DNA from: Botryotinia globosa
Taxonomy: Eukaryota > Ascomycota > Leotiomycetes > Helotiales > Sclerotiniaceae
Assembly (NCBI GenBank): GCA_014898425.1
Contig: RCSZ01000017.1
Coordinates: 1-64,000, forward strand
Direction of reading: 5' to 3'
DNA length: 64,000 nucleotides
A program made the translations under genes and the position numbers. Shown here in pieces: positions 13,283 through 26,300 of this stretch. Position 1 is the stretch's first letter. Every line of letters starts with the position of its first letter. Under the pieces are notes generated by a model, which was given only the letters and a program-made list of their open reading frames with translations, did no database searches and was not told the origin of the DNA.

Positions 13283-16200
13283 AGAATCAAATTAAAAGTT
13301 CCATATTATCTAAAATAAATGAATTTAAAACTCTTATTTCAATATATTTTTATTCATTAAATATTATTAATTATTATTATCAAATTAATTTATAAGAAGA
13401 TATGAATAATTAAATTGTTATAAAATAAAAGGATTCCTTGTTTTATTCAAATATATTGAAAAAATTATAAAAGATTATAATCTAGTAAAAAAAATAATTA
13501 AAGGTATAAATTGAGAAGGATAAAAAAAGAAAAATAAAAATAATAATAATAGAATATCAATTAATAATATTTATATATAATATTTCAATTGATAATATAA
13601 TAAAATCTAATAATTTATAATTTTTTATAAATGAAAAAACCTTTATAAATATTAAATTAAATAAATTATTATTATTAGATATTCGAAATATATTAATTAT
13701 TATTGATATTAGTATTCTATTTATACTATTTATAGAATCCTTTTAAAATAAATCTAGGATCAGAATATCTTTATTCTTTGAAAAAGGAAAAACTGATATC
13801 AAATTATAAATCATAAAGTTAGAAAACTATTTTATATTAAAAGATATCTCCAATACTATATAATAAATAATATTAATAAGAAATTATATTAATAAAAATA
13901 TTAAAAAACAAATCATATTAATATAACTATATAGCGATCCCTTAATTATTATAAAATTCAAGAATTAGAATTTTTTAAAGAATTAATTATTCAGTTAATA
14001 TAATTCTATCGATATAGATCTAAAAACTAATCTTTAAATAACAAAAGTTATTATATTTGAAAAACAAATAATATAAGATTTCAATAACTATTTCAAATCA
14101 ATTTTTCAAGATATTTTGTAAATATATAAAAATCAAATAATAATAATATATTATTTTATAAAATTAATTAAATCTATTCTTTTATATATTTATATAGATT
14201 ATAATAAAGTATTATTTACAATATTTAAAGAATTGAAAATAATAATATAAAATGTAGAGAATTTCCTATATATATAAAAACAATTGTTTTCAATTAATAA
14301 TAAGTAAGTAAGGTTTGAAAAAGAAAGAAAATTAAATGAGGATATATAATATAATATTCTTAATTCAATTAAATTCAATAATAATTTATATAAAAAAAAG
14401 AAAAAAGAAATAAGATTCCTCAAAATCTTAATAAAATAAAAAAAGAGATATAAAGAAGATAAAATATATTTTAAATATAAAGAAATAAGTTATTAAATTA
14501 ATAATTACAAAAATCAATCAATTAATAGAAAAGAAAATAAATAATTGGGAAATAATAGTTCTTTTTGATAATAGGAATATTAAAATAAAAGGGGGGTAAT
14601 TATTTTAAAGAAAGTTATATCAAGTTAAAGAGAAATTTAGGAAAATCTCTGGTTGTTATTATAAAAAAAGATAAGAATTTATATAATTATTGATTATTAA
14701 ATCTAATATAAGAAATAACAATTTAATATCAAATATTTAATATTATATAATTAATATATTCAAATTGAATTGAAAAAATATTATTAATATTAATTCTAAT
14801 ACAAAAAAGAGAATCACAGCAATTAATAATATTAGGATTATATGATATAGAATTATCAATAGAAATAAAAAATTAATTATATCAATATTATAGTTATAAG
14901 AATATTATAGATTTTCTTTAGTTATTGAATATAGAAAATCTTTTTCAAATAATAATTATTATTTATATAAATAAAAATAAAGACAAGATATTATTTATAA
15001 TAATTATCGATTTTGTTATAATAACAAATTTCATTTCCCTAAAAATAGTAAAATAAATTTAATATAAAGAATTAAATATATATTATTTATTAGTTAGAAA
15101 TATAAATAAAAACATTTTAAAATTAATATTTACTTCAATTTATAAAGAAATCAATTTCGAATATTTATTAATTAAAGATAATATATTATCAAAATTTAGA
15201 GTTATACTATTAAAAATAGATAATATTATATTCAGATTTCTATAACTTTAATAATATAATTCAAAAATAGATTGAAGATTAAATAAGATATTTAATAATA
15301 ATAATTCAGAATTATAGATTATATTAAATATATTTGATTTCTTGAATTTTATATATAATATAATTAAAAAAACAGAGATTATATTAGAAAAGAATATAAT
15401 TACAATAATATTATTATTCCTAATATTTATAAATAATAATAGGATAGATTATATAATTATCTAGAAAATATTTAGAAAAATCCTAGATATATATTTGAAA
15501 TACTCTTTATTATTTAATAAAGAAAAAATAGAAAAATTATTATTTTATAGATTTGAAATTGATTATAAAATCGTTTTCCAAAAAGATTATCAATTAAAAT
15601 TTGGATTACTATATAATCTATTCAAATATAAACTTGAGATATTTAGAAAGTATATTATAAAAATATTTATATTAGAATTTATAAGATTATCAAAATCAGA
15701 AGTAAAAATATTGCTTTTATTTATATATAAAAAAAACATTAAGGAATTATATTTATATATAGATTTTAGAAATATAAATAATAATATAATACCAAATCGA
15801 TATTTTATTTTGTTTATTTCGAAAATATTGAATTGCTTTAAAAAAACAAAGATATTTATAAAAAACTTGATTTATATAGGATTTATAATTTAATAAAAAT
15901 TCATTTAGATAATAAATAGAAAACAGTTTTCTATATATATTTCGGATTATTTGAATATTTAGTATTACTATTTGGTTTATATAATGTTTTAGTTATTTTT
16001 TAAGTATATATTGATTAATATCTATAAGAATTTGTTAATAAATTAATTATTATATATTTGAATAATATTTTAATTTATTCGAAAAATAAAAAAGATTATA
16101 AGTTTTATATAAAACAAATCTTGAAAAAGCTATTAAAATGAAAACTATTCTACAAACTCAAAAAATACTAATTCAATATAAAAAAAGTAGAATTCCTAGA

Positions 16201-19200
16201 TTATATTGTTTTAAATAAAAAAATCATTATAAATTAAATTAGAATTGATTCAATTATAAAATAATTAATATCAAAATCAATATAAGAAATATTATTATTT
16301 CTAGAGTTTTATAATTTCTATAAATGGTTTATATTTAGTTATAATAATATTATATTATTAATAACAAATAATATAAAAAAAGAAAAAAAGTTCAAATAGA
16401 TTAAAGATTATAAAAAAGTTTTTAATATATTTAAAATTGTTTTTATTAAAGTTTTATTATTATATTATTTTATTATAATATTAATTTGTTTTTTGAAAAC
16501 GAATATATTTATTAGAATATTGTATAGAATATTATTACAAATTCAAAAAGATATATACAAATATTCAATTGTATTTTATTTTCGAAAACTAATATTGATA
16601 AAAGTGAATTATATAATATTCGATTAAGAATTACTTATAATAATAAAATCTATCAAATATTGATATTATTTTTTGGAAGGAATTCAATATCAAATAATTA
16701 TTATTTCTAATTATAACAATCTAAAATATTTTATAATTTTTAAAACTTTTATAAGAAAATAAGTTAAATAGATAATAGTATTATCAACAATTGATTATAT
16801 TATTATATATAGATTGAGGAAAAGAAATTTTGCTAATAGCTTTTTAAAAAGAATAGATTATTAATATAAGATAACAGAATCAATATCTTTTTTGAAATTA
16901 TAAGAACAAATTATGAATTTATTATTATTATTAGATAGCCAATTTAATATATTATATTTAATTGAAAATATTACAAAAAAGGAAATCAAAAAAGATATAT
17001 TATATATATTTAAAAAATTATAAAAAATAAATAAAAACTATATTAATATAAAGAAAACTGAATTCTTTATTACATTTTAAACTAAAGAAATATTAAAAAA
17101 AAGTTTAAATAATATTTAGGAAAGCTTAAAGTAATAATTAGATTTTATTAATTCAATTTAATATTATTAATAATTATACCCTGATTTAATAAGAATTCAA
17201 TTTAGTTTGAAAAAGGGATTGTAATATTATAAAAAGATAAGATTGTTTATTCTAATAAATAAAATATTATAAAAAGATTTAATAAGAGAATTTCACAATT
17301 TCTCAATTATAGAATATTTCAATAAAAACAGAATAATTAGAGTAATAAAAAGAATACTATATTAATAAAAAATAAATATGAATATTAAAGATTATATATA
17401 TTTGTATCTAACTTGTTAGTATAATAAATTATTATATATAATAATTATTAGAAAACTAATTCCAATATTTATTCCAAATAGATTATAAAGAGATATAATA
17501 TTGAATCTGATTATAAATTTATTAATATTAAGATCCAAAGTAGATTTCAATAATAGGGAAAAAGAAAATATATAATTATACTTTATTTATAATATTATAT
17601 TAAATATAATTTATAGAATAATAAAGGAAGTAAAGTTTCTATTATATAAAAAGGATATAATATTAATCTAATTTACTTATTTTTTTTTAAAGGAAATATT
17701 TATAGAATATAAAATATCAAATTTTATTATTATGGATAAAATGGATTTGTTTATAAGTATGTTTTGAATAATGTTTATAGAGTATTTAGATATAATCCAA
17801 AAACTATTTATAATATTCTATTTATAAATAGATAATTTAATTGAAAAATTAAATCAAATTATAAAAATGTATTTTAGAATGTATATTAATTATAAATAAA
17901 ATAATTAAACAAATCTATTATATTTAATAGAATATATATATAATTCAATTTCTATTTTAAATATTAAGTTATTGTTTTTTAAAATAAATAGAAAAAATAT
18001 TTTATTATTTTAGATTATTATAATTACAAATAAAAGGTTAAAAGATATAAAACAATTAGTAAAGAAATTAAAAGAATTATATTAATAATTGATAAAAAAT
18101 TTGATATATATATAAAATATATAAATAAAATATTATAATATAAAATATTGTTTATTGTTATTTAATATCAAAGATTAAATATAGTTATTCTATAAGAATC
18201 TAATAATGAATTGAAAATGTGAAAAACTAAAATTCAAAAAATTAGAACTTTTTAAAATATTCAAAAATATTGATTTATAAAGTTATTAAATTAAGTTTTT
18301 AATATTCTATAAATACTATAATGTTTTTTATATAAATTTATTGATATTATATAGAATAATAAAAAGAGTAGATAGATTTAAAGATATATTGAAATTATTT
18401 ATAATAAAAATAATTATAAATAAGGTTTATAGAGATAAGATATTGAAATGAGAAGTAGAGAGAATTTTGGATTTAAGAATATATAGTTATTAAAGAAAAT
18501 TGCAATATTAAATATATTGAAAAGATTATTTTCAAGATGAGGATAATTAATAATTATTAAAAGATTTAAAGAATTTTAAAAAAGAGATTATAGAATTTTA
18601 TAAAAAAAAACCTTTTATTTCAAACAAAATTATAAAAAAATGATTATATCGATTTTATTTTTATTTTTTTAAAGAAAAAAAATCTGATAGAATTTGAAAG
18701 AATTATAATTAGTTTTTATTTTATAAAATATATTATAAATATTAAATTATAATCAATTATTAATTAATAACTATAATTTAGATTTGATAATATAATTGTT
18801 TATTAGAAAAATTTTCAAATTTGTTTAAAATGAAAATAAATATCAATTGTATATTTTAAAATAAAGAATATAAAATGATTAGTAGATATTAGAATAGAGT
18901 TTATAATATAAATAAAAATATATAGAGTAAATCTCATTTTCAAATAAAATAAAATAAAAAACTATAGTTTTTGTTCTAATATAGTTAAATAGAAAAATGA
19001 ATCTTTAATTATTATTATTAATCTATGAATTTGAAATTTTATTAAAAAATTATGTTTTCTGATTAATATTGTAATATAATAGATTATAAATAAAAAAATG
19101 AATTATCAAATAGCTTTTTCATTATAACTCAAATTATTATTATTATTTATTTAAAAGCAAAAATCAATATAAAGATAAAATAATAGATATAATCAATCCA

Positions 19201-21020
19201 AATGAATTTGATATTATTCTAAAAGCAAAAACAAAGTTAATCTCATTATATATATTTTGGATTTAAATCGAAATATAAAGAGAAAAAATCGAATATTTAT
19301 TTAATATAAGTTTTGAAAGAGAAAATGAGATATATTGAAAAAAGATAAAACAAATGATTATCAAAATATATAGAAAAATATAAATTTGGTTTTAATTAGA
19401 TCTTTAATCAAATAATTATAAGCAAATATAAATATTGATAATAACTTTTGATATATTTGAATTCGAATATAAAGAATTTAATTAAAAGAATTAAGAAGAT
19501 CAAAATACAATAATAAAAGTATTTTTAGAATATAATTAAATAATGATCTATAAAGTATACAAGGAGTATATCAAATGTTGAGGATTTATTTTGTTGACTT
19601 TTAACAAACTAAAAGGATTTATAGAAATTATTTCTATCGAATAATAATAAAAGTAATTATTAGATAGAAGTAATACAAAGGTAGAATCCAGAAATAATTT
19701 AGAATCACTTTATAAAATCGATAATAATTATATTTATAATATTATAAAAAACCAGAAGATAAATAATATTATATTAAAAAATTAGAATATGATTATAAAA
19801 AGAAACAATCTAAATCATTAACATTTAAATAACGAATTTAAACGATTTATATTGAGATTTATAAAAGAATTAACTGAAAACAATATTGAATATTTTTATA
19901 AAGAAATTAATAATTTATATCAATTAATATAACAATATAGTGAAAATACAAAATAAAATTTTTTATAACAAATTTTTTGTTAATAGAATATTATATATAA
20001 ATCTAATTCAAAACTAAGTAAATTAGAGAAAGTTAATAGTAATATAAATATGGTTTGCGAATATTTGTAAACAAATTTGTATATATAAAAGAAAAGAAAA
20101 CTAATAAAATAAATAAAGAAAATCTTAGAAGTTATAGGTTTTAAATTATATTATAAAGATTTATAATAAAAAACCCTAGTATTTATTAAAATCTGTTTAG
20201 GTAAAACAATTCCATATATAAGTTTTGTTAATAAATCATAGAAATTTGTATAGAACGATTTAATAATTATAAATAATCTATTCACTTATAAAGATTATAT
20301 ACAGAAAGTACTAATAAATTACAATACAAAGGATATGAATTTTTATAGAATAATCAATATAAAGATTATAATATAATTGGCTTAGAATTGTTTATACAAT
20401 TAATATCAATTATAGAATATAATATAACTAGATAAGGAAATTATATACCATTTGTTAAAAGAAAAAAAGGATTTCGAATTAATCGAATTTCTTTGAATTT
20501 ATATTATAATATTTAGCTTATCATTATAAAATAATAAATATAATATTAATATATTAATTATTCAATCAAAAAATCAAATCTTGAATAATATTAATAAAAA
20601 TAAAAACCATTATCTAATAAAAGAAAAAGTTTACTACTATTACCACCAAAAGTTAATAATATAAAACCTAATATCAAATAGATTTTAAATAATAATTAAA
20701 AAAAACCTAGATAATATATAGAATCCTTTTCCTAATTAATTAACAAATTTCTTTTGTTTTATTTATAATTGAATCTTAGTTTTTACCAAATAATTATTAA
20801 TATAATAATAATATTAATAATAACAAATTTACAATTATTATAAATAATTTGGAATATAAAGTATTATAATTATAAGAATAATTTGAGATATAAAATATTA
20901 TAATTATAAAAGCAATTTAGAATCTGATTAATAAGGTTTTCTACAATTCTTTTTTTTTTTAATATTAGTTTTCTATTATTAATAAAATAATTAGAGGTTT
21001 ATTTACAAAATGGGGGTGAT

Positions 21021-21180
21021 TATAAGAATATATAGACCCTTTATACATGTAACCAGCTATATTAGTCATTTTAGCTAGTTTTTCAAGTATAAATTGAAAG
21101 CCTTGCTTCCAACTTCCTTTTAGATCTTTATCAATAATTAAACCATTAAAACGACTCCTTTTCAGTTCACAGTCCTTACA
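21021..21180 (+). repeat. 3' LTR of the Ty3-like element
   Basis: Direct repeat of 12690-12849. Its first half is the more strongly mutated of the two copies (TGTGAGGGTGCACGG has become TATAAGAATATATAG); its second half is better preserved and ends CCTTACA. Preceded by the purine-rich tract at about 21006-21020. Confidence 0.88.
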
Positions 21181-23197
21181 GGAAAGGTAGTAATATATCA
21201 AATAAATAGATTAGATTATATACTCTAATTAAAACAAATAGAGAGATATATAAAATAAAACTTTCTAATAAATCAATTAAATTTCGATTTATATTTATAT
21301 AACCCTTCTATATAAAACCTAAAGAAATAAAACTGAAAAATGATTATACGAATAATAATAATAATAATATTATAGTCATTAATATATTATATATAGAAAT
21401 ATTATAATTTCAAATATTATTATTAGTAATGCAACCAAATATATAATTATATTATTATATAAAAAGCAATTTGATTAAAATAATTAATATAATAAATATT
21501 GATAAAAAATATATTATAAAACTATTGTAATTGATTATATTCTTATAAAATAATATATTTATAAAATATATAGAGTTATAATATAAGAAAGTTAATAAAT
21601 TAATAAAAAATAGAGTTTTCAAGATTATCTCAAAAAATAATATTTTATTCAGAATGAGATTCTTCAAATTATATTTTATTAATGAAATAAAAAAAGAGGA
21701 TATTAATAAGATATATATAAAGTTATAATTAATAATTTAGACATATCAAAATAAAGATAAAATCATTATTTTAATATAATCACCTATTATTCAATATATT
21801 AGTTAGTATATTATTCTTATACTTACTATTATTCTATAAATATTGAATAAATATATTCAAGTTTATTTACAGAATATTATACAAGTATATATTTAATTAA
21901 TTACAATTTTGAATAGATTTATTTATATAGAAATATTAAAAAAAATCAGATTTGAGGATAGATATATTCTATATATTATAAAACCCTTATATAATATCCC
22001 TAAAACAAGAAATCATTAGTTTGAAATTTATTACAATTATTATAAAAACAAATTGAATATAATATAATTTATATATAATCCTTATTTATTTTATTTAATT
22101 GATAGTATTAATATTGTAGAGCTTCAAATTGATAATATTTTTATAATTGTAAATAAGAGATTCGTACATTTAGAATAAAAGCAATTAGATAAGATCAACT
22201 TTATAATCAAAGATAGAAAATAATTCATAAAAAATTATTTATTTAGATTTAATAATTATTTGATTATTTTCAAAAATAATAAAATCTACTTCAATCAAAA
22301 GAAACAATATAATAATATTAGAATAATTATAGCTGGAAATATCGATATATATAGAACAAAAGAAAAAGTTTGGAAAAATGTTATTTCAAAAAATCAATAT
22401 ATTGCTTAATATATAAGAGGAGTATATATTACAATTATATATTAATTAAAAATATTTTATCATTTTTCTATTATTGTTTAGATAATAGATTCAAAGGAAG
22501 AAGATATAAATAAATTTAATAAAGTTATCAAATAATAAATAAATAATCTGAAAAAAAGATTTACATTCATATCTCTAGATATAAATTCTATCAAATTAAT
22601 TATCTTTACTAATATATTATTTATTAATAATACTAATTTATTATTATAAATTGGCTATATAATCTGTTTAATAGATAAGTATAATAATATTAATATTATA
22701 TATTAAATATTAATTAAATACAAGAGAATCATTAGAAGTATATTAGCTTCTAAACTATATATATTGGTTTTAAACTTCGATATCAGAGCTGTTATTAAAA
22801 ACACTATTAATATTATTTTCAAATCTAAAAAGCTAATATTATTTATACTCTGTATAGACTTAAAGTTATTATATAATCTATTGATTAAACTCGATATAAG
22901 TGTAGAAAAACGGTTTCTAATTGATATTATGATTTTAAAATAATATTATGAAAATAAAGAGATTATAAAGATTAAATAGATTGATGGGAAGTTGAATTCT
23001 GTAAATATTATAATTAAAAATAATATATATTAAGTATTAAAAGATTTAATTGATATTAATAAGATAGTTATTAAAATAATATATTAAATAAAAAGAGGGT
23101 AGTGATATAGAAGCTAGATAAAGCTAAGAGAATATTATATCTAAAGTGGATTATGAATTAAAATATATAATTGTATTCATTTTTAAAAAATTGTTAG

Positions 23198-23367
23198 TAT
23201 TAGGATATTGATTATATGATTAAAGAGGATATTGTATTAATTAGTATTGTGTTAATGTTTCTTTATATATTTAGTATTTAGTTTTCTATAAATAATAATA
23301 ATCAAGAATGAATACAATTATATAGAACTAAGTACTTACACTTATATCAACCAAGTTGATACCAATA
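23198..23367 (+). repeat. 3' LTR of the copia-like element
   Basis: Direct repeat of 9132-9301. Host ankyrin coding sequence resumes right after the ATAAA duplication (23368-23372), at 23373. Confidence 0.85.
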
Positions 23368-23372
23368 ATAAA

Positions 23373-26300
23373 TAACAAGTTCGAACATGCCCAGTGCCTC
23401 CTGAAGTATGGTGCCGACGTCAACCCACTGGAGTCTTGGACAAATAGGACTCCTCTAATGGAGGCTTGCTGTCTTCCTGCCACTCGCATAGTTGAATTGC
23501 TCTTGCAGCATGATGCCGAGACAGAAACAAAAAGTAGTCATGGGATGACTGCCTTGGCATACGCCGTCCTCCACAATCAAATTGAACACGTCAAGTTTCT
23601 TATAAAAAAGGGCGCCAACGTCATGTGTACTGATCGTCGAGGAATTACACCTCTTCACACTGCCGTTTTGCAAAAAAAGAATATTGCTATTGCGCTCGAA
23701 ATTTTGGCTACGGAACAATACTACCATAAGAGTTCATCCACGAAATACCCTCACATAGAAAGCACATCCGAGATTCGTGAAATCGAGATCGTATTACTTC
23801 AAGGCTTTGAAAGCTCTGAGTATGAGACACTGGAGCAGCTTTATATCATCATGTATTGGGCAGTCTCTAATGGTGCCAAAGATTTGGCTAACCGATGTAT
23901 TGATCATGATCGACAAGTACTGCACTGGACTAGAGAAGGGTCTACATGGCTTCACATAACCTCTAAAAGTGGTATGGTCGAAATTGCACAACTCATTTTA
24001 GGAAGAATGATGATGCAATCAGACGCACTGGATCAACCATTAGGGTGGGCAGCAGTTGCTTTGATTATAAAGCAAAACAGTCGAGGGGACTCGCCTTTGG
24101 CTATTGCAATTGAGAAAGGGCATGACAAACTAGAGGACTTGTTTTGGTCCCAAATCAAACAATTCCAAGACACTGAAAAAAGATTGATGGAGTCTTATCC
24201 AGATGTTTCAGCTCAAATTCTTGAGTTTCTAGCTCGACATGAAGAGCCCGGGAATGAAGAGATACTCAAAGGTTTCTTGAGGGCCGGTGGTAAGAGAGAT
24301 GTCAAAGACTCGGAAGGTTTCACAGCTCTTCAGTGGGCAGTTTGTCGATCCCAGGCAGTTATTGTATGGTGGTTGTTATCGAAGGGCGGTTACTCGTCCG
24401 ACAAGATCAACTGCGCCTTGAAGCTTATTGTTGAAAACAAAGACAAAAAGTCTGAAGACATAAAGGGATTACTCCGGGCTCCTCCTTCAACCCTCGATCA
24501 TGTCTCGAATCCGAACAAGAAGCATAAAAGCAAGTTTCGAAAGCCTGCAAATAGCAATAAAGTCATGAATTATCAGGTGACCATTGTTGACATTCTTTCC
24601 GGTGCAGAACCAAAACGTGCTAAATATTCCCCCTCAAGTGTTCGAGAGCTGATTTACGATATCGGTCCAGAGGACATAATGAGAAAAGCCGGAGATTTGA
24701 GTGAGCGCGAGTTAGCGTTACTGAAAGAAACCCAAATGGAAAATTGCGGGGCTTCCTCAAACAGGACTGGTGTTCAGACAAAAGACTATCCGAGTCTGCA
24801 TTCAACTTCACCTCAACATGAGAAAATTGGTGATGAAGCATCTTCAAGCGGCAACCCGCGTGAGTCTCATATTCGCTGGATTCATCTTCCCGTTAACGAG
24901 GTAAGACCTTCAGAGTTTGCAAGTGCGTTGAGTTTTGAAGCGACGCTGATAAATGATTGATAGTTGAATTTAATGCGAGTAAGTTGTATCATGATTCCGA
25001 TCTTGCCACAGATATCTGACGATATTGTTCCTAGGACCTTGTAAGTCGACTATCAAGTGATTTGGGACGATCCGAGAGGGAACACATTGCTATTATGAAA
25101 CACTTCAACAAAAGCTGGACAGAGCTGGCGGCAGGCGCAGAACGTTATTATATGAAACCCCAATTTGTGGTATGCAATGAAAAATCATAGTTTAGACGGA
25201 AATGGGAGCTTACTCTCTTTGCATTTAAAGCGCAAGCAGGAAGATAGCCACTACGACCCAGTCAATGATAGAAATGGCGACCAGGCACCCAGAGAGTCCA
25301 CTGCCGGCGCTTGCGCGGCACTTTATGTAGGTGACTGCACAATTTCCTGCTTTAATAGAAATATAAGATACTGACCATTCTCCATTGAAGATGCCATACC
25401 TAGACATAGGTACCTTTGATCGCAAAAGAAATGGGTCTTCAAACACCAAATCTTCCGCTTTACTTGACGAGTCTATTAACGAGCGTAACTCGAGAGGAAT
25501 CAAGCATGAGCCTATAACTCTCGATCAATATTACTATCCAACTATCGACGATACTTCAACGAGAGATAATGATCAAGTACTGTCAAAATTCTTACAAAAA
25601 AAAATCCGAGCAATTGGAAGGTACTGCGTTCCTGTCAAAAATGAGCATGGGAGAATATATGGTGTTAAAAGCTAACGCTCACTAGGCAGAAAAATACTCA
25701 TGGTGAACCAGCTTTGGATTTGGATTATCGACAAAAGTACTGTTACAAATTCCGAGTTCCAAGTATAAACAAACGTGTGTATCAGCTGACCCTGCTTCAG
25801 AAACAATCATCACAGCCACAACCCAGAAATTTGGTGAAACTCCGGAACAAATCAGCAAAGCAGATCGAAAACCTCCAGAGATTCTCCTCCAAAATGCATT
25901 GGATAACATACTTCACGGCGATACAAAAAGTCAATTTGAACGCGCAAAAACAGTCGATTCCCTGATGGAGCTTCTTCTTGGTGTTGCATCTGGGCTTTTC
26001 ATGAAACGTTTTGTACCTGTTTCTGACCAAATCTACAAGGGGCCGATTGAGATATTTCGGGAGTCGATTAGAGACGTGGTTTGTTACTTTGCTCACATGG
26101 AATTGCCTAATCTTCAAACTAATATAATCGATTAGGCCGAGAAAGAATCCTCACTTTTCCGAGAGTTCCTTCGAGGTCTCCAGGAAGCAAAACCTCGGGA
26201 ACAAAAGTCTCTGGAACCAGAGCAAAAGAAAAAACAGCCTTCGAATGAAGATTCTGACTCCAAGTCACCGGATAAACCAATGCCTTTAAATCGCTACCAT

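Larger units (their letters stand above)
12690..21180 (+). mobile_element. Ty3/gypsy chromovirus-like LTR retrotransposon nested in the copia element
   Basis: The LTRs are exactly 160 bp at 12690-12849 and 21021-21180 (ideal ends TGTGAGG...CCTTACA). A purine-rich tract (AAAATGGGGGTGA) precedes the 3' LTR. Flanks GGAAT/GGAAA make an imperfect duplication. The plus strand keeps recognisable decayed pol in the Ty3 order. Reverse transcriptase is at about 15500-16250, with IPNRY near 15790 and the active site YLNNIL near 16050, from YLDDIL. RNase H and an HHCC-like segment are at about 16400-17450. The integrase core extends to about 18000, and a chromodomain-like segment lies near 18440-18615. 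Stops often fall where Trp or Gln is expected, as RIP predicts. Gag would lie in 12.9-14.9 kb. The 2.4 kb after the chromodomain is unassigned. Confidence 0.88.
9132..23367 (+). mobile_element. Ty1/copia-like LTR retrotransposon, RIP-mutated, interrupted by a Ty3 element
   Basis: The 170 bp LTRs lie at 9132-9301 and 23198-23367. They begin TATC/TATT and end CAATA, which fits TG...CA ends after C-to-T/G-to-A change. Target duplication is ATAAA (9127-9131 and 23368-23372). The plus strand carries decayed pol. Around 11640-11760 is a protease-to-integrase stretch. At 12270-12677 is the integrase C-terminal part, with an AVN...R.VS.LLI.RIYF pattern. Around 22580-23090 is RNase H, where the catalytic FTD has become FTN and an ILASKLY motif is recognisable. 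Without the inner element the length is about 5.74 kb, normal for copia. The sequence is extremely AT-rich with many in-frame TAA codons, so it is not autonomous. Confidence 0.88.

Noticed and set aside
15495..15893. 132-codon frame as a host gene
   Set aside because: It is the reverse transcriptase N-terminal part of the Ty3-like element.
20965..21201. Minus-strand 78-codon frame
   Set aside because: Lies across the Ty3 3' LTR in antisense; no independent support.
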